Assembly: GCA_003952965.2 (NCBI GenBank)
Contig: CM025854.1
Location: 21,126,111 to 21,190,110 of the forward strand
Direction of reading: 5' to 3'
Origin: Morella rubra
Lineage: Eukaryota > Streptophyta > Magnoliopsida > Fagales > Myricaceae
DNA: 64,000 nt
This document shows, piece by piece, positions 12,636 to 26,000 of the stretch (its first letter is position 1; every line of letters starts with the position of its first letter). The translations under genes and the position numbers were made by a program. The notes beneath the pieces were generated by a model. It saw nothing but the letters and a program-made list of their open reading frames with translations, was not told the origin of the DNA and made no database searches.

Positions 12636-13477
12636 ACCCAATAATTCCTCGCCATGTCACTCATTGGGGTCTATTTCGTACTTTCGCCTAACGAAGGACC
12701 CACCTTTTAACGAATTTTCGCTTGTGAGTGGTTGAGACAGTTTTTCCCGAAAGACGCCGCTGTAGAGGATCTTGATTTATTCAACGGCGGTGTTGAAATA
12801 CACGTCAGCTTCCTTGGCGCCCACGTTGGCAGATGAGCGTCATCTGCCCGCTGGATTTCATCGCCGAATTTTCAAGGTCCAATTTTTTTTCAAAAAGAAA
12901 AAACATAATTTGATTTGATGTTTTTGTAAGCAGATTATAAGTAATACTCGAACTGGTAAGCAATTGAAAATTTCAAGCTCTTAATCTGCAATAATTAAGG
13001 CGTGGCCTAATTCAATGCTCCATAGAATGAAAATTTAGTCATATTTAGTGCGCCATGTTTACGATATAAAGGCAAGTTTCTTGCTTTTTCCTGTCCCCTC
13101 CATGTTCCCCAAAATTCCCCCCTTGCTGTTAATCTATGTTATTTTTAAATAATTACTGACCTGTATTAAAAAAAAAAAACAAATACTTTAACTAGGTATT
13201 TCTAGAATTTTGAGTTGGGCCCACTGTTGGAGTGTACAGAATTCACAATTTATTAATTTTATTTTATGAATTGGACAGGGTTCACTCATTTATGTTTTCT
13301 AATTTTTTGGACAAGGATTTTCTAGATAAAGTTTCTTGCCTGGTCGTCTGACTCGTCTCGGATATATGATTCCTTGATAAATAAATAAATTATTATCATT
13401 TAATGATTTCTTCAAGTACCAAATTGTGTTCCGAGAAAAATTTGGTTTTTCTAAAATTCTAACCCACTCTTCTAATA

Positions 13478-13655
13478 ATATAGCGTTTGACAAATTAAAA
13501 TTTTATTATTATTATAATATTTTTCTCTTTTTTATTTTTTATACAATTTTTTTTATTTTTTTACTTTTTTATTTTCTTTTTACCTTTTTATTATTTCTTA
13601 AAATTTTACTCAAAAATTTTATCAAAATTTTATTCTCAAAAACACCATGTAAAGT
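13478..13655. mobile_element. possible MITE, copy A
   Basis: Opens with ATAGCGTTTGACAAATTAAAA and closes with TCAAAATTTTATTCTCAAAA, with a T-rich centre. The segment at 18584-18765, read in reverse complement, opens with ATAGCGTTGGGAA and carries the same AAAATTTTAACAAAATTTTAT-like words, suggesting two copies of one AT-rich MITE family in opposite orientation. Low-complexity sequence makes this uncertain. Confidence 0.35.
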
Positions 13656-14909
13656 TTGGAACAACGACACATTTCACCAGCACACGCGTGACGCGTTGGC
13701 TATACAGCATACACTAATGACTAATCCCTTGTGGCTTCAGTTATTATCGTGGTTAACTTCTGTTGGGGGGAAACGTAGTACATTTAAAAAAAAAAAAAAG
13801 CAAGACAATTTATTGAACAAAAACAAAAAGGAACTACCAATCATTCTCTTCCAGTTGTTACAACAACACGCGTCCTTATATCTCATAGACACCCACCTCG
13901 ACTTCTTTATTACCACGATAATTGTAGGTAAGTTAATTACTAAAAATAAAACAAAACTATTCTTTATTGCTTTCCTCTTGTCCCTTATATACTATTCCTT
14001 AGGCGGCTTAAATAACACTAAGCTCATCTTGATTCCCCCTTCTGGAAAGAAAGCAGGAGAGAAAGGGCAAAAAAAAAAAAGGGAAAAAAAGATAATTAAC
14101 AAAAGCAGAAAACGACCACCAGTTTGGACTAAGAGAGGGAAGAACATTCCGCTCTCAGAGGATAAAAACCAAACAGGTGGTTGTGGAAAACTCGTCCGAT
14201 GTTATTTAGGATCAAGTGTGTTGGTGCTGTGACGTGATGCACGATAAAGTCTTTTGTCTCTTAAGGTTGCATGTGACGTGCTGCATGACATATTTGGACG
14301 TAGATAAGGATGTGGAAGCTACTTGGACATTGCCGAATGCCGACCTGACCTGACCTGTCTAGCTACTTCTACTTGCCTTTGTTTATATAGATTTTATCTG
14401 GACCGCAAAGAAAATCCCTTTTTTCAGATCAGGACCCCATCTTGCAGGGAGGATCTTTTTCTCTAACCTCTTACCTTTAGCTTAACTAGAAACCACTTTC
14501 TTCAACTCGTCTGCTTGAGTACAGCTTGGGGCCAACTCGGAGAGCTACGACTTTTATCTAGTACTGTCTTTATTAATTTAATTTAATTTCCCAATTGGAT
14601 TTGGGGCACCCTGATATTGGTTACGGATTAGACAAACATTATATAATATATTGGGGGAGGTTTCATCTTTATCAGTCTTGGGACCCACGAGGCATTTGTT
14701 TGTTCTCCCCAGTCCTGACCTTCCAACATCAGACGAGTAATATTCCACGCATGATTCGCCGCCGTTTTGTTGAACTTTCCAGAGAGGGTTTTGTTTGTAT
14801 TCATAATGAAGTCATGAATGAATGTTGCTTAGCGTCACATGAGCAACAACCACCGGAGACAGTAAAGGTCTAAGTGAAATGCACATGTGGTCATTCCCGT
14901 GATACGGTC

Positions 14910-14927
14910 CCCCCCCCCCCCCCCCCA
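14910..14927. repeat. poly-C tract
   Basis: A run of about 18 C residues in gene-free DNA. Such tracts vary in length and are prone to sequencing error. Confidence 0.9.
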
Positions 14928-15200
14928 GCAGCTTTTAAGCCTCTCTTTCTGTGAAGGTTCTTGGGAGCCGTCAACATTGACCGTCCCTTCGGTTCCAAGG
15001 GGTCGGGTGCGATTTGTAAAGTGATTCGTGCGTCGTGACCGTTAATGGACTGCGACTGCGGCTGGGCCGTTGGGTCCAGGTCCTCTGGAGCGAACTACAG
15101 TCAAAAGGGCGAAAAGAGAAATCCAGTGAAAGTTAGGCTATATGAGAACCAAGCCCGTCGACAATTTCTGTGAGAAACTACTTTATAATAATAATAATAA

Positions 15201-15862
15201 GGGAAATTGGCAATATGATGATTAAATTTATATTATGCTGATGGTTTAGTCACTAAATTTTATTTTTTATTATATGGTCACTCAGTCCATACCCTCGTGA
15301 CGATTTAGTCTTGCCGTCAAACTTCCATCAATCCATTTAACCGAATGTCCTGCCACGTTAGCTTTTTAACACATCAGCCAGAATCCTTAAGCAAAATATT
15401 GTGTTTAGTCATGTAAATTAAACGGAAATTGATAATATGGTCACTAGGTTTATACCACACTGACAATTTAGTCACTATGTTTCATTTTTTTATATTATGG
15501 TCACTGAATCCATACATGTGTAACGATTTGATCCTTTTGTCCATATTTCGATTAAATTGACGAAATTTTTTAAATAGAAATACGAAATATTTGAAATCAA
15601 TAGTTGTTAAGTGAAATGTGACAAAAATAATACTTGAAAGTGACTCATAATTAAAGTGTGGTAAGTGTATATATCATTTAATAAAAAGATAACAGTCTAG
15701 AAGTGAAACTTCCTGCATTGGCTCATGTCTATCTGGCATCAAAGACCGTTGATATTCAAGCAAAGCTCTATTAATGTTAGCTCGGAAAAAAAAGTATTTA
15801 TTATAATCCACTACGATATTGGCTCAGCCTTGTGTGGATGTGACAAGAGCTAAAAAAGAAAG

Positions 15863-15914
<52 letters not shown>

Positions 15915-16698
15915 TGATTTCGTTCCACGCAATACATGAATGGGAGGAAATATCCGAAGAATTATTCCTTATGGGCATTAGTAGATTCTAAAGATGGTCA
16001 ATTGTCTCGTCTCTTCATCATCAGTCATGCTACCTTTGCTGATCCACTTGCAACAACTACCACATGATAATATCACTTCTTTTTAAGCAAGTGAATATAA
16101 ATTTTCATTGCTTATATAAAAAAAAAAAAGAATATAAATTTTCATGAAGTAACAATATATTATTACATTAATGACAGAGCTAATGCCAATGGATATATAG
16201 TATGAGCGTAAATGGAAGCTGAAGTCACTTGTGTTTCCGAGTCAAAATTTTGGTTTATAAAATAATCTTTTTCTATAAAAATTTTTTTTATTAAAATAAA
16301 TATAAAAATTCACTCATCATTTAGATGTAGTGACAGAATATGGATGGAAGGACCATATCGTCACACAGGTATGGGCTCAGTGACCAAAATGTAAAAAAAG
16401 TATACCTAGTGACTATTTTGTCAGTGGGGTATAAACCTAATGATCAAATTGTCAATTTCTTTTAAATGACAAAACACAACGTTTTATTTAATGATGATCT
16501 GACGTGGTTAATCTGACTGATGTGTGGAGCTGATATGTTAAAAAGCTAACGTGGCAGGGCATTCCGTTAAATGGATTGACGGAGGTTTGACAGCAGGACC
16601 AAATCGTTACAAGAGCATAAACTGAAAGTAAAAAATTAAAACATAATAACTAAATCGTCAGCGTAGTATAAACTTAGTGACCATATTGTTAATTTTTC
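15201..16698. mobile_element. non-autonomous Mutator-like element (long-TIR MULE)
   Basis: The ends are inverted repeats of about 360-380 bases: 15201-15565 matches the reverse complement of about 16330-16698. The tips read GGGAAATTGGCAATATG and GAAAAATTAACAATATG. Each arm is itself built of two related units of about 220 bases sharing the words ATATGGTCACT, TTTATACC and TTTAGTCACTA. The element is flanked by TAATAATAA on both sides (15192-15200 and 16699-16707), a 9-bp direct repeat as expected for Mutator insertions; the flanking TAA repeats make this exact match less decisive. The 0.75-kb interior is AT-rich and has no transposase frame, so the element depended on an autonomous partner. 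Confidence 0.7.
15879..15911. repeat. (AT)n microsatellite
   Basis: Uninterrupted TA/AT run following an A-rich tract, inside the Mutator-like element. Confidence 0.9.
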
Positions 16699-17210
16699 TA
16701 ATAATAATAATAATAGGTAACCTCTGAATTCCTGGAAGCTTCCGATTTAACAAATGTGTGCACACTAACTCTAAAAGCTAGTCTCGTCTCGTTAAAAATT
16801 CAAATAAAAGTGCAAAAGCAATTATTCTATGAAAATCTATGTGCCAATGCTTTTCCAGAAAGATAAAATATTAAAAACGAAAAAGATTTATGATATCTTT
16901 TTCTTGTAAGAAATAGAAAAATTCAATCAAGTGGAAGCGTTGGCTTTTTCTAAGAGTTTTCTCTGGTCAATTGAAAGCCAAAATAATCTCTTTGAAACTA
17001 AACAAAATAATATATATATTACGCTCAATTAAATTTCAATAAAAATGATTGCGAGAGCGTTACCAAACTCGAACATTGAGACGAGCAATAAAGTTAGGCG
17101 TCCTGGATTATAATCACGACTGGGTACTTCCACTTAAACAGTACTTCTGTCTTTGCGGACGTGTGAAAATAACTAGAGATTTTACATAAGTTTCGAGTCA
17201 GAAACAATAC

Positions 17211-17418
17211 GGTTATGTTTGGTTTAGATCTCAAAACAGTTTTTTGTGTTTGTATTTTTTTTTAAATAGTATAGATTCTCTTAGAATTGGTAAAAAGTAT
17301 ATTATAAATTGTTGAAATTTGTAAAAAGTTATTAAGATCGGTAAAAAATATTAGAATTGATGAAAAAATGAGTGTAAAAAATTTTTAAAAATGTTTTGAA
17401 AAGCATCCAAACATGACC
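17211..17418. mobile_element. MITE, family with GGNNATGTTTGG ends, copy 1
   Basis: Begins GGTTATGTTTGGTTTAGATC and ends with GATGCTTTTC-type sequence then CCAAACATGACC, giving inverted ends of the form GG(T/C)(T/C)ATGTTTGG. The body shares AAAACAGTTTTTTGTGTTTG and repeated TTGGTAAAAAG/TTGTAAAAAG units with the second copy at 48029-48268. The element is 208 bases, non-coding. A clear target duplication was not seen, so the superfamily is left open. Confidence 0.65.
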
Positions 17419-18583
17419 TCGCTTCTCACCTACTTTAAGATCTATCCTGAACAGAACACGAGACTTGACGCTCGTTTGATTACTCACAAAATGAAATTAA
17501 ATATAAAGTTTTAAAAATACACATCTCATGTGATGCCCGTCCTTGAAGTCTGGGATTGGGTAGCCGGCCTAAGCTGGCGAACGCGACTTTCTATCCATAA
17601 CCAGGATCGAGTACGGCTGAGTTCATGAGTCAGTAATTTTTCCAACATCAGTATTCACAAGCCACTACCCAGATGGATTTCTTTCGCCGCAGCACCCCCC
17701 AAACAATGGGGCTGGGCTGGGTTGGTCATGGGGCGACTTCGGCCTTTAAGGCCCCTCGTATACTCGTCAGCAGAAAAAGTAGGCGCTATGCTGTATTGGG
17801 CGTTTGGTAAGCTTTGGAACAACAGGCACGCCAACCATATTGACGTGCAATGCAAAACACTTTGTGGAGTTGTAGCTTTCAGGGTAGTGCAAAACTCGGT
17901 ATATATATAGCACACGAGTTGTCATTATAGAAGTTATTGCAGATATTATACCTCATTAAGTTCAAGTGGTGTTACGAGATATTTTTTTTTTGGGTAATGA
18001 GATATTCAGGCAGTTATTAACGTGCATCAGGTTCAGATGGATCTATTTCAATATCCATACAACTAGCTCTTTATTTAAGTAGTAATTTTTTTTTATGCAG
18101 GCAGTGATTTGAACCCCTAAATATGCACCTAACCCATACTCTAAGGACTTCCAACTACCACTTTAACTACCTGAGTGAATTATTGTTACGAGATATTTAT
18201 ATCAATTAAAAGAGCCTTTTCATGTCCAAAATATTCCGTGACTTAAAGCCCTCAAATGTGACCAAGTTGAACCACATCTATCTGAATTCGGAACTCTAGG
18301 AATGTCACGGATTGCCTCTAGTTACCCAACAAAAAATATATGTAATACATAGTTAAAGTTGTATGTCGTAATATTACAGGGCTAGGATTGCATACTCGTA
18401 ACCTTGATATATTTAACGTATTTTTTGAAATGTATGCCTGCTATTACCACAACCTGTAAAATAGTTCACTGAAATGGGGCAGAGTTTGGAGTTATGCATG
18501 GTTCAACGGGCAAAACCTTTTACTTATTCTAAAAGTTAGTTTAAACTGACACCATTGTTAAATCATATCATCTAATTCACAGT

Positions 18584-18765
18584 CTGTTTGTTTTTAAAAT
18601 TTTATCAAAATTTTGTTAAAATTTTATGTTAGTGTTAAAATTGAGGTGGTATTGAAATTAATAAATAAATAATAAAAATAAAAATAAAATTTTGAAGTGC
18701 ATTGAATAAAAATAAAATTTTGTTAAAATTTTAAGTTCCCAACGCTATGTTATATTTCTAATAGC
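18584..18765. mobile_element. possible MITE, copy B
   Basis: AT-rich segment with internal inverted AAAATTTTA words; in reverse complement it resembles 13478-13655, including an ATAGCGTT tip. Non-coding. The low complexity of both copies limits confidence. Confidence 0.35.
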
Positions 18766-19056
18766 CCTGTCCATTACAACTCGCCGAAAAAAGGTGCAGT
18801 TGGAGCTGTTCCATAATTGTTATCTTTTCGTTAGCAACAACTCGGGTACTGAAAGAAGAGGACATTCCTCTGCTGTGAGAGCCTAATCGTGCCTGTTCAC
18901 CTACTCTCAATATAACTTTTTTTTTTTTTCTCCAGGATCATGTTTTCTGACCTCCTTAAAAAAGCAGCCTCAGTTCTCCCAGCATAGAACTAACCTGTAT
19001 TAATTGTCGTCGGGGCTTGAGAGAGAAAGAGAGAGGGACTGAACGTTCGCCTTGAG

Positions 19057-19980
19057 ATGGAATGGAGCAGGCCGTGGCGGTGGTTCTGTTGTGGGGTTCT
19101 GGCGGTCATAATGATAGAAGGCTGCGGCCGCGTTGAAGGAGCAGGAGAAGTCACATATGATGGAAGATCTCTTATAATCAATGGGCAGAGAGAAATTCTC
19201 TTCTCGGGTTCCATTCACTATCCTCGTAGCACTCCTGAGGTAAAATGGCATTCCTCAAAATCCCTTTTAGAAATATTATTATGCTGCAAAGACACATCGT
19301 CCAGTCATAATTGTGTTGAAACTTGGTCTCAAGTCGATGAAAATGGCTATTAGTTGTTGTAGGAGCTGCCCAAGAAAAGGCATTTCAGATTAAAAAATCA
19401 ACTCATTTTGCACCTTGCTAACAGTCTAGCCCACGGAAACTGCATATTTGGTCAGCCATAATTCCCCTGTAAAGCAAAATGGCTGTTTTTCTCTACCTCA
19501 AGATCAAGCAGATCAGTTCTTTACTGTTGCATCACGGGCTGCAGAAATTTTGTCAAACTTTTGGCTGATTCTTTGGTTCCCTTCCACATGTTTACCCTGT
19601 TTCCGTATGAAGCACCTCACAGGCTACAACCTCACGGCCGTAGCCTGTGAGCATACTTTTGTCTTACTAATAGGAACAGTGCAAAAAGAGGCGGCGATGG
19701 CATATATATGTGTGTGTGTGTATAATTCGTTCCTTTGTGGTGTATATCATAAAAGAGCTCTGTATACAATAGAATGAGAACCTTAATTAAAAAGAAAAAG
19801 AAAAAGACAAAAAAAAAGGCCAATCTATGAAGGAATTATGGAACAAGAATGCTCAAAACCGCAGATGTGGCCGTCTTTGATAGCCAAAGCCAAGGAAGGA
19901 GGATTGGACGTGATTCAAACCTACGTGTTTTGGAATGTTCACGAGCCCCAACCTGGTCAGGTTAGTTCATACTAGTTAAA

Positions 19981-20026
<46 letters not shown>

Positions 20027-23000
20027 GGGAGCATTTTCTGCTGCGTGAACAGTATGACTTCAGTGGCAGATACGATTTGGTGGGATTCATCAAGGAAATC
20101 CAGGCTCAAGGGCTATACGCTTGCCTCAGGATTGGACCTTACATAGAGAGTGAATGGACTTATGGGTACGTATACTTTAATGGAACATCTGTCGGGTCTC
20201 TTGTTTTGTAGTCAGACCAATTAGATGCTTCAAAGTGTCCAAAAACAAATTAAAATAGGGAAACGAAAACAGGTTTTGATACGAGAATCTTCTACCTCTG
20301 TTTCATTGGATGGCTTGAAAAAATTTTGGAGAAAATTTTCTCCACTACTCTTAACTAATAATATTCAATAGTCTCTGAGTCTCATGAACATGGCATCTAA
20401 TTAATAATTCACGCTTGGGAAATTTTCAAAAACAGGGGATTTCCCTTTTGGCTGCACGATATTCCTGGGATCGTTTATCGATCAGACAACGAGCCGTTCA
20501 AGGTACGAATTAGCAATTTTCTGAGATATTAGCCACTTCCACCTGAATTTCCTGAGAGGGCTGGGTGATTGCAAATGCAGTTTTACATGCAAAATTTTAC
20601 TACAAAAATAGTGAACTTGATGAAGTCAGAGGGTCTGTACGCTTCACAGGGAGGCCCAATCATTCTGTCGCAGGTACGTTCACGCGATGCACCCCGTGAG
20701 TTTCGATTAACTTATTTCCTTCCTTTATATTGTATCTCACTCACGAGTGGAAAATGCTGGCTGTATAGATTGAGAATGAATACCAAAACATTGAAGCGGC
20801 GTTTCATGAGAAAGGAACCTCCTATGTTCGTTGGGCAGCTAAAATGGCGGTGGAGCTCCGTACTGGTGTACCATGGGTGATGTGCAAGCAAACTGATGCT
20901 CCTGATCCAGTTGTGAGTTTTCTTTGAATTCAGCAATTTTTTTTTCCTTTCAGTCTAAGACTGCCTGCGCATATAATATATATATCACCGACCTTATTCT
21001 GCAAGCTTCTTGAACAAAACTTTGCAGATTAATACATGCAACGGGATGAGATGTGGAGAAACTTTCAGTGGACCCAATTCACCAAATAAGCCATCATTGT
21101 GGACAGAGAATTGGACATCTTTGTACGCTTTCTCCTGTTCTCTTTCTTTTATTTAGATAAATATATATTTCACCTATTAATTATAAAATACTCAATACAC
21201 TGCAACATTTAATCACTAATCTTATACATTTTGGACTTTTAATAAAAAAAAATCATCAAATTAGACCGAAATAATGATGATGCCTTTGACTACTTTACAA
21301 ATGTTGAAGTATTATTGTTAATTTCATTAAGTCATCGGGGTATTATCGCATCATCATTTCATATGTAAGAGAAAAAAAAAACTCGTATTAGAGAATGTAA
21401 TGTGTCAAACTTCCTATTATTTATGGACGAAAAATATATTTATTCCTTCTTTTTTGACATTTTTAAAAGTCGTATTATGAGAATATGTCTACCGGACATA
21501 ATTTTGTTGGGGGCGGGGATCGGAGTGAATTACTGCACATACTTGTACACGACCTCAAAGGAAACAATACGATGAAAATGATAGTTGAAATGGTTGCGTA
21601 TTAAGGATAATGTACACGAGGATGGTGAGAACCATGCATGCTTATGGCTAGCTAGCTGTTTGAGGAATTGTTTTTTAATGAATTAAAAAAAAAACCCATT
21701 TTTTATTGTAATAATATTTTATAGTTTTGTTTATAAAAATCACGGTGGGGTGATATTATGATATTGAAACTTCTAGATGCCATCAAACTTGTTTGTTTCT
21801 TTTTTAAAGTTAATTAGAAATATATTTTTTTTTAAAACTGTCAACTGTCAACTAATTAACTATGCTTTTTCTTTTGAAGCTATCAAGTATACGGTGGGCA
21901 GCCATACATAAGGTCTGCTGAAGACATTGCATTTCACGTCGCACTTTTCGTCGCAAGAAACGGAAGCTATGTGAATTACTACATGGTATAGTATATATAT
22001 TTCAATTGCAAATTAAGCATATATAGTATCAAGTCTAATACGACACCGCTTTTGCATCATGCAGTACCACGGTGGAACAAATTTTGGGCGAACAGGCTCC
22101 TCGTATGTAATAACAGGTTATTACGACCAGGCTCCTCTCGACGAATACGGTATAATTTTTTGTGCTCCAAATTAGCTGAGCGCCTTCTCATACGGCCGGA
22201 GCCGGATAGAATAATAAACTCTGCTAAATAATTCTATTGGTTTTAGGACTAAAAAGGCAACCTAAGTGGGGACATCTAAAAGCTTTGCATGCTGCAATCA
22301 AATCCTGCTCCACTACTCTACTGCAAGGAATCCCGACAAATTCCTCTTTAGGCAAATTTCAACAGGTGATCATGTCCCCTAGTTTCAATCTTGTGTTTTC
22401 CAGAAGAATTTGGTGATTCTTGTTTGCTTATTTATTTATTTGTTTTTTTATAAAAAAAATCTTAATTAGGCCTATGTTTTCGAAAAAGAGACTGAAGGTT
22501 GTGTGGCATTTCTTGTAAATTCCGATTCGCATACCGCTGCCGTACAATTCCGAAATATATCGCTTCAATTGGTTCCGAGGTCGATCAGCATTCTACCGGA
22601 CTGCCAAAACGTTATTTTCAACACGGCAAAGGTAAGTTCCAATATAACCATTTTTTTTTTTTTTTTATATATAATAGTGCGGATAAGGCCCACGACCCCT
22701 TTACATACCCCTAGATGGGCTGATGGGCTTGTCTACTTAGTTTCTCTTGATCTAAAAAATATATATATACTTTTTTTAACAGTAGAAAATACACTTTTTA
22801 TTATGAAATTATCACTTACTTTGTACTTTACACCATAAATTACCAATTTGAGAGATTACACTCACAAATTACTCATTCCTAATATATTGCACCTAACTTC
22901 TATTTTTTCCGTCAAATTAAATCAAGATTGAATTTTTTTATTATATATGAAATATCGATTATGTCTTTAAAAAATATTACATTTAAGAGCATAACCGTTG

Positions 23001-26000
23001 TTTCGTTTTAAAAAAATCACTTCCTATTCAATTTGACGGAAAATATAGATGAAGGGTAAAATGTATTAGGATTGAGAGTTTATTGTGTCAAATGTAGTAG
23101 TTTATGGTATAAAGTGTAAAACTTATGATAATTAGTGGATGAAGCATGCTTTTTTTTTTTTTTTCTTTTTTTCTTTTTTCATTTTTACGTTAGCTGATGT
23201 TTTTGTTCTGATTTTAAGTTATTCTGCATAGGTGAATACGACCCCTAACCAAAGAATCCTAAAATCTGTCCAAAAGTTTAATTCATCTGATTTGTGGGAA
23301 GAATTCAAAGATGTGATCCCGAACACAGATGATACTCCGCTAATTATATCAAATACATTCCTTGAGCACATGAACACAACCAAAGACAAATCCGATTACC
23401 TTTGGTATACTCTAAGGTAATTAATTATTATGTTATCTTTAATTTGGTTGAAATCTCTATGGTTAAGACAGGGTGATTAATATTGCATGCGTCGTGCATA
23501 AACTTTATTTATGGCATGATTTACATAGAGTTAATTAATGGAGGTGTTTGTTATTTACAGGTTTGAGAACAATTTGTCTTGCGTTAGGTCAGTACTTCAT
23601 GTTGAATCTGCCGCCCATGTTGCACATGCGTTTTTGTGCAACGAATTTATAGGTCCTCCACTATCCTATTCAGTCTTTTATGAAAAGTTAGATTAATTTT
23701 TTTTTTTTTTAAATGAAGTTGGTCCTAATTAGGCCTTCAAAAGGATAACCAAATCCTACTAGAAAACAATTTGTTCCACATTAATGAAATTTGAACCACA
23801 ATAATGATCCTTTTGAGAATATGACACATTGTGCATGATTTTAAGACTTAGTATTAATTTACATCTAATTATACTTTGGTGAAAAATAATTCTGGATGAC
23901 TTGAGGCAAAATATTCTAGTTAGAATGCTTGAGTTCAATTCACCAAATGCATACACGTGACTTCACTAATTATAATTGGGCTAGAGGTTGATTTAAGTAT
24001 GTACAGAGTTTATCGCTGCACTTCCGGCTCGATAAATGTATTCCCATCTAAGGTATCTTGTTAAGTTTGTGAATCCGGTGCAAAGATTGAGTACACCGGA
24101 TTTTCCTTCTTATTATATTTAGGCTTATAGGATGAAGCGTATTCTAAAGACCTGTTTGGAATTAGGTAGGACTAATAGATTAATTAAGCCTTTTATTTAA
24201 GTAGAAGAAAGATATTTAGCAAGAAACACTCACTTTAATATATGTTGGATTATAAATATATTCAGGAGCTGCACATGGAATCCATAACGGGAAGGGAATC
24301 GCGATGGACATCCCGATTATGTTGCATGACGGGATGAACAATATTTCTATTGCCAGCGTCATGGTTGGGCTACCGGTAAATATAATAATTTCTGAAAATT
24401 GTTTTCCTTCTTCAGCAGTAATTCTTTTTCCTTAACATGAATGATTTCACCTCTTTTACATGTTCCCTGATTGGGGGAAGAAAACAATTTGGACGTGTTT
24501 GGTGTGAAGGATTCAGGAGCTTTTCTGGAAAGCAGATATACAGGCTTAACGAGAGTCGAAATTCACTGCTCGGGAGGAGAATTCTATAATTTTACAAACT
24601 ATGCATGGGGATATCAGGTTGGCTCCTTTGCATATTAATATATTCATATTCATGTATAAAATATATAATTGTGAATAATAATGTGTTTATATTCGAACAT
24701 GACTGACTGTTATTGATAGGTGGGACTAAGAGGAGAGAAATTACAGATATATATGGAGGAAAATTTGGATGAAGTCGTGTGGAGCCAGAATGGAATCTCA
24801 ACCAATCAAACATTTATTTGGTACAAGGTATATATGTAACTTTACATCTGTATATAAACAAAAATTAGCCAATGGATTTCCTTAGCCAAGAGAGGAGAAG
24901 TATAGTAAAAGAAATAAGGTAGCATCTAATTAATAATAATAAATAATCGCTAGGGCTATAGCCTAATAGCACAACCCTATATTCATTAGCTTTTAAGTTA
25001 GGAATTCAAGTAATATAAGTTAAAATCGCTTGCAAAGATAAAGCCTAGCCTTAGGTCTTATAAATGGACTTAGACTAATTGATGGTTAAGCTGATGCTGT
25101 GGTGACGAGCTTGCTCAATAGCTCATACTAGACATTTTGCAGCGAGAATACTCTAATGGTCATACTCTGATGGTCACTCTCAGGAAATGTTGCCATACTG
25201 GTTGACGATTTCTCCTTTTTATTTAGAAATAATAATAAATAAATAAATAATTAGGCCATTTCTCTAATAAAAAGAAATAAGGTATTTCCCTCATATTAAG
25301 TGTACAACTTTTCTTGAAATTGGAAGACTCATGCCTTCATATTTCAGATTAGGTGAAGCCTAGCTAGGAGAAAATTTTCTGTGAGTTCTTCCTCGAATTA
25401 CACATAAAACTTCGTTTTATATAAATTTATTTTTCATAACTTGATAATTTTGCACTTGCAGACATTTTTTGATGCACCTGCGGGAGAGGATCCGGTCGCC
25501 TTAAACCTTAGCGGAATGGGGAAAGGCGAAGCTTGGGTGAATGGGCAAAGCATCGGTCGTTATTGGGTTTCTTTCCGTGACTCCCAAGGCAACCCTTCAC
25601 AATCAACGTAAGTAGCCATTGCCTTGCACTCGACCATGTTTTTGTTTAAGAATCGTATAAACTGAACACGAGAAAATCCAAACAAATAAGAAACAACTCC
25701 CCACAAAATATAGAATAGCAAAGTCTGTAAATCCAGAGTTTGGGCTTCAGGTCTGTTTCTCGTTTGGGCTGAACCCACTGGGCCAACAGATTACAACCCA
25801 ACGAAAAGAAACAGCTATACGAGGTTATTATGTTTGGCGAGTGAAAATTTTAGAAATGAGAAATTTTCTTAAAACTCTCATTTGCCAAATATGCCCTGAA
25901 TAACTACAAGATACCTTATTTCCAGGTTCCAAAGAAAAAGTTATTACTTTGATCAAAAGCTTAATTTATTTTTTATTTTTAAAAATCCTCGATATAAAAG

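Larger units (their letters stand above)
12660..15200. other. gene-free, AT-rich intergenic region
   Basis: No gene is supported. The stretch is AT-rich with T-rich and A-rich low-complexity blocks (13500-13660, 13786-13800, 14070-14100). A run of about 18 C residues lies near 14910-14927. The long open frame at 13426-14232 is a by-product of T/A-rich composition. Segment 13478-13655 is listed separately as a possible MITE. Confidence 0.6.
16708..19056. other. intergenic upstream of the first beta-galactosidase
   Basis: AT-rich DNA with no supported gene. It contains two MITE-like segments (17211-17418 and 18584-18765). The last 60 bases hold a GA-rich stretch (about 19018-19038), probably the leader of the downstream beta-galactosidase gene. 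Confidence 0.55.

Noticed and set aside
13426-14232. 268-residue open frame on the plus strand
   Set aside because: Dominated by Phe/Leu/Ile and Lys runs from T- and A-rich DNA, with no domain, no splice context and no leader; overlaps a possible MITE.
17655-17915. Opposed frames on both strands
   Set aside because: No similarity recognised and no splice context; looks like a GC-richer intergenic patch.
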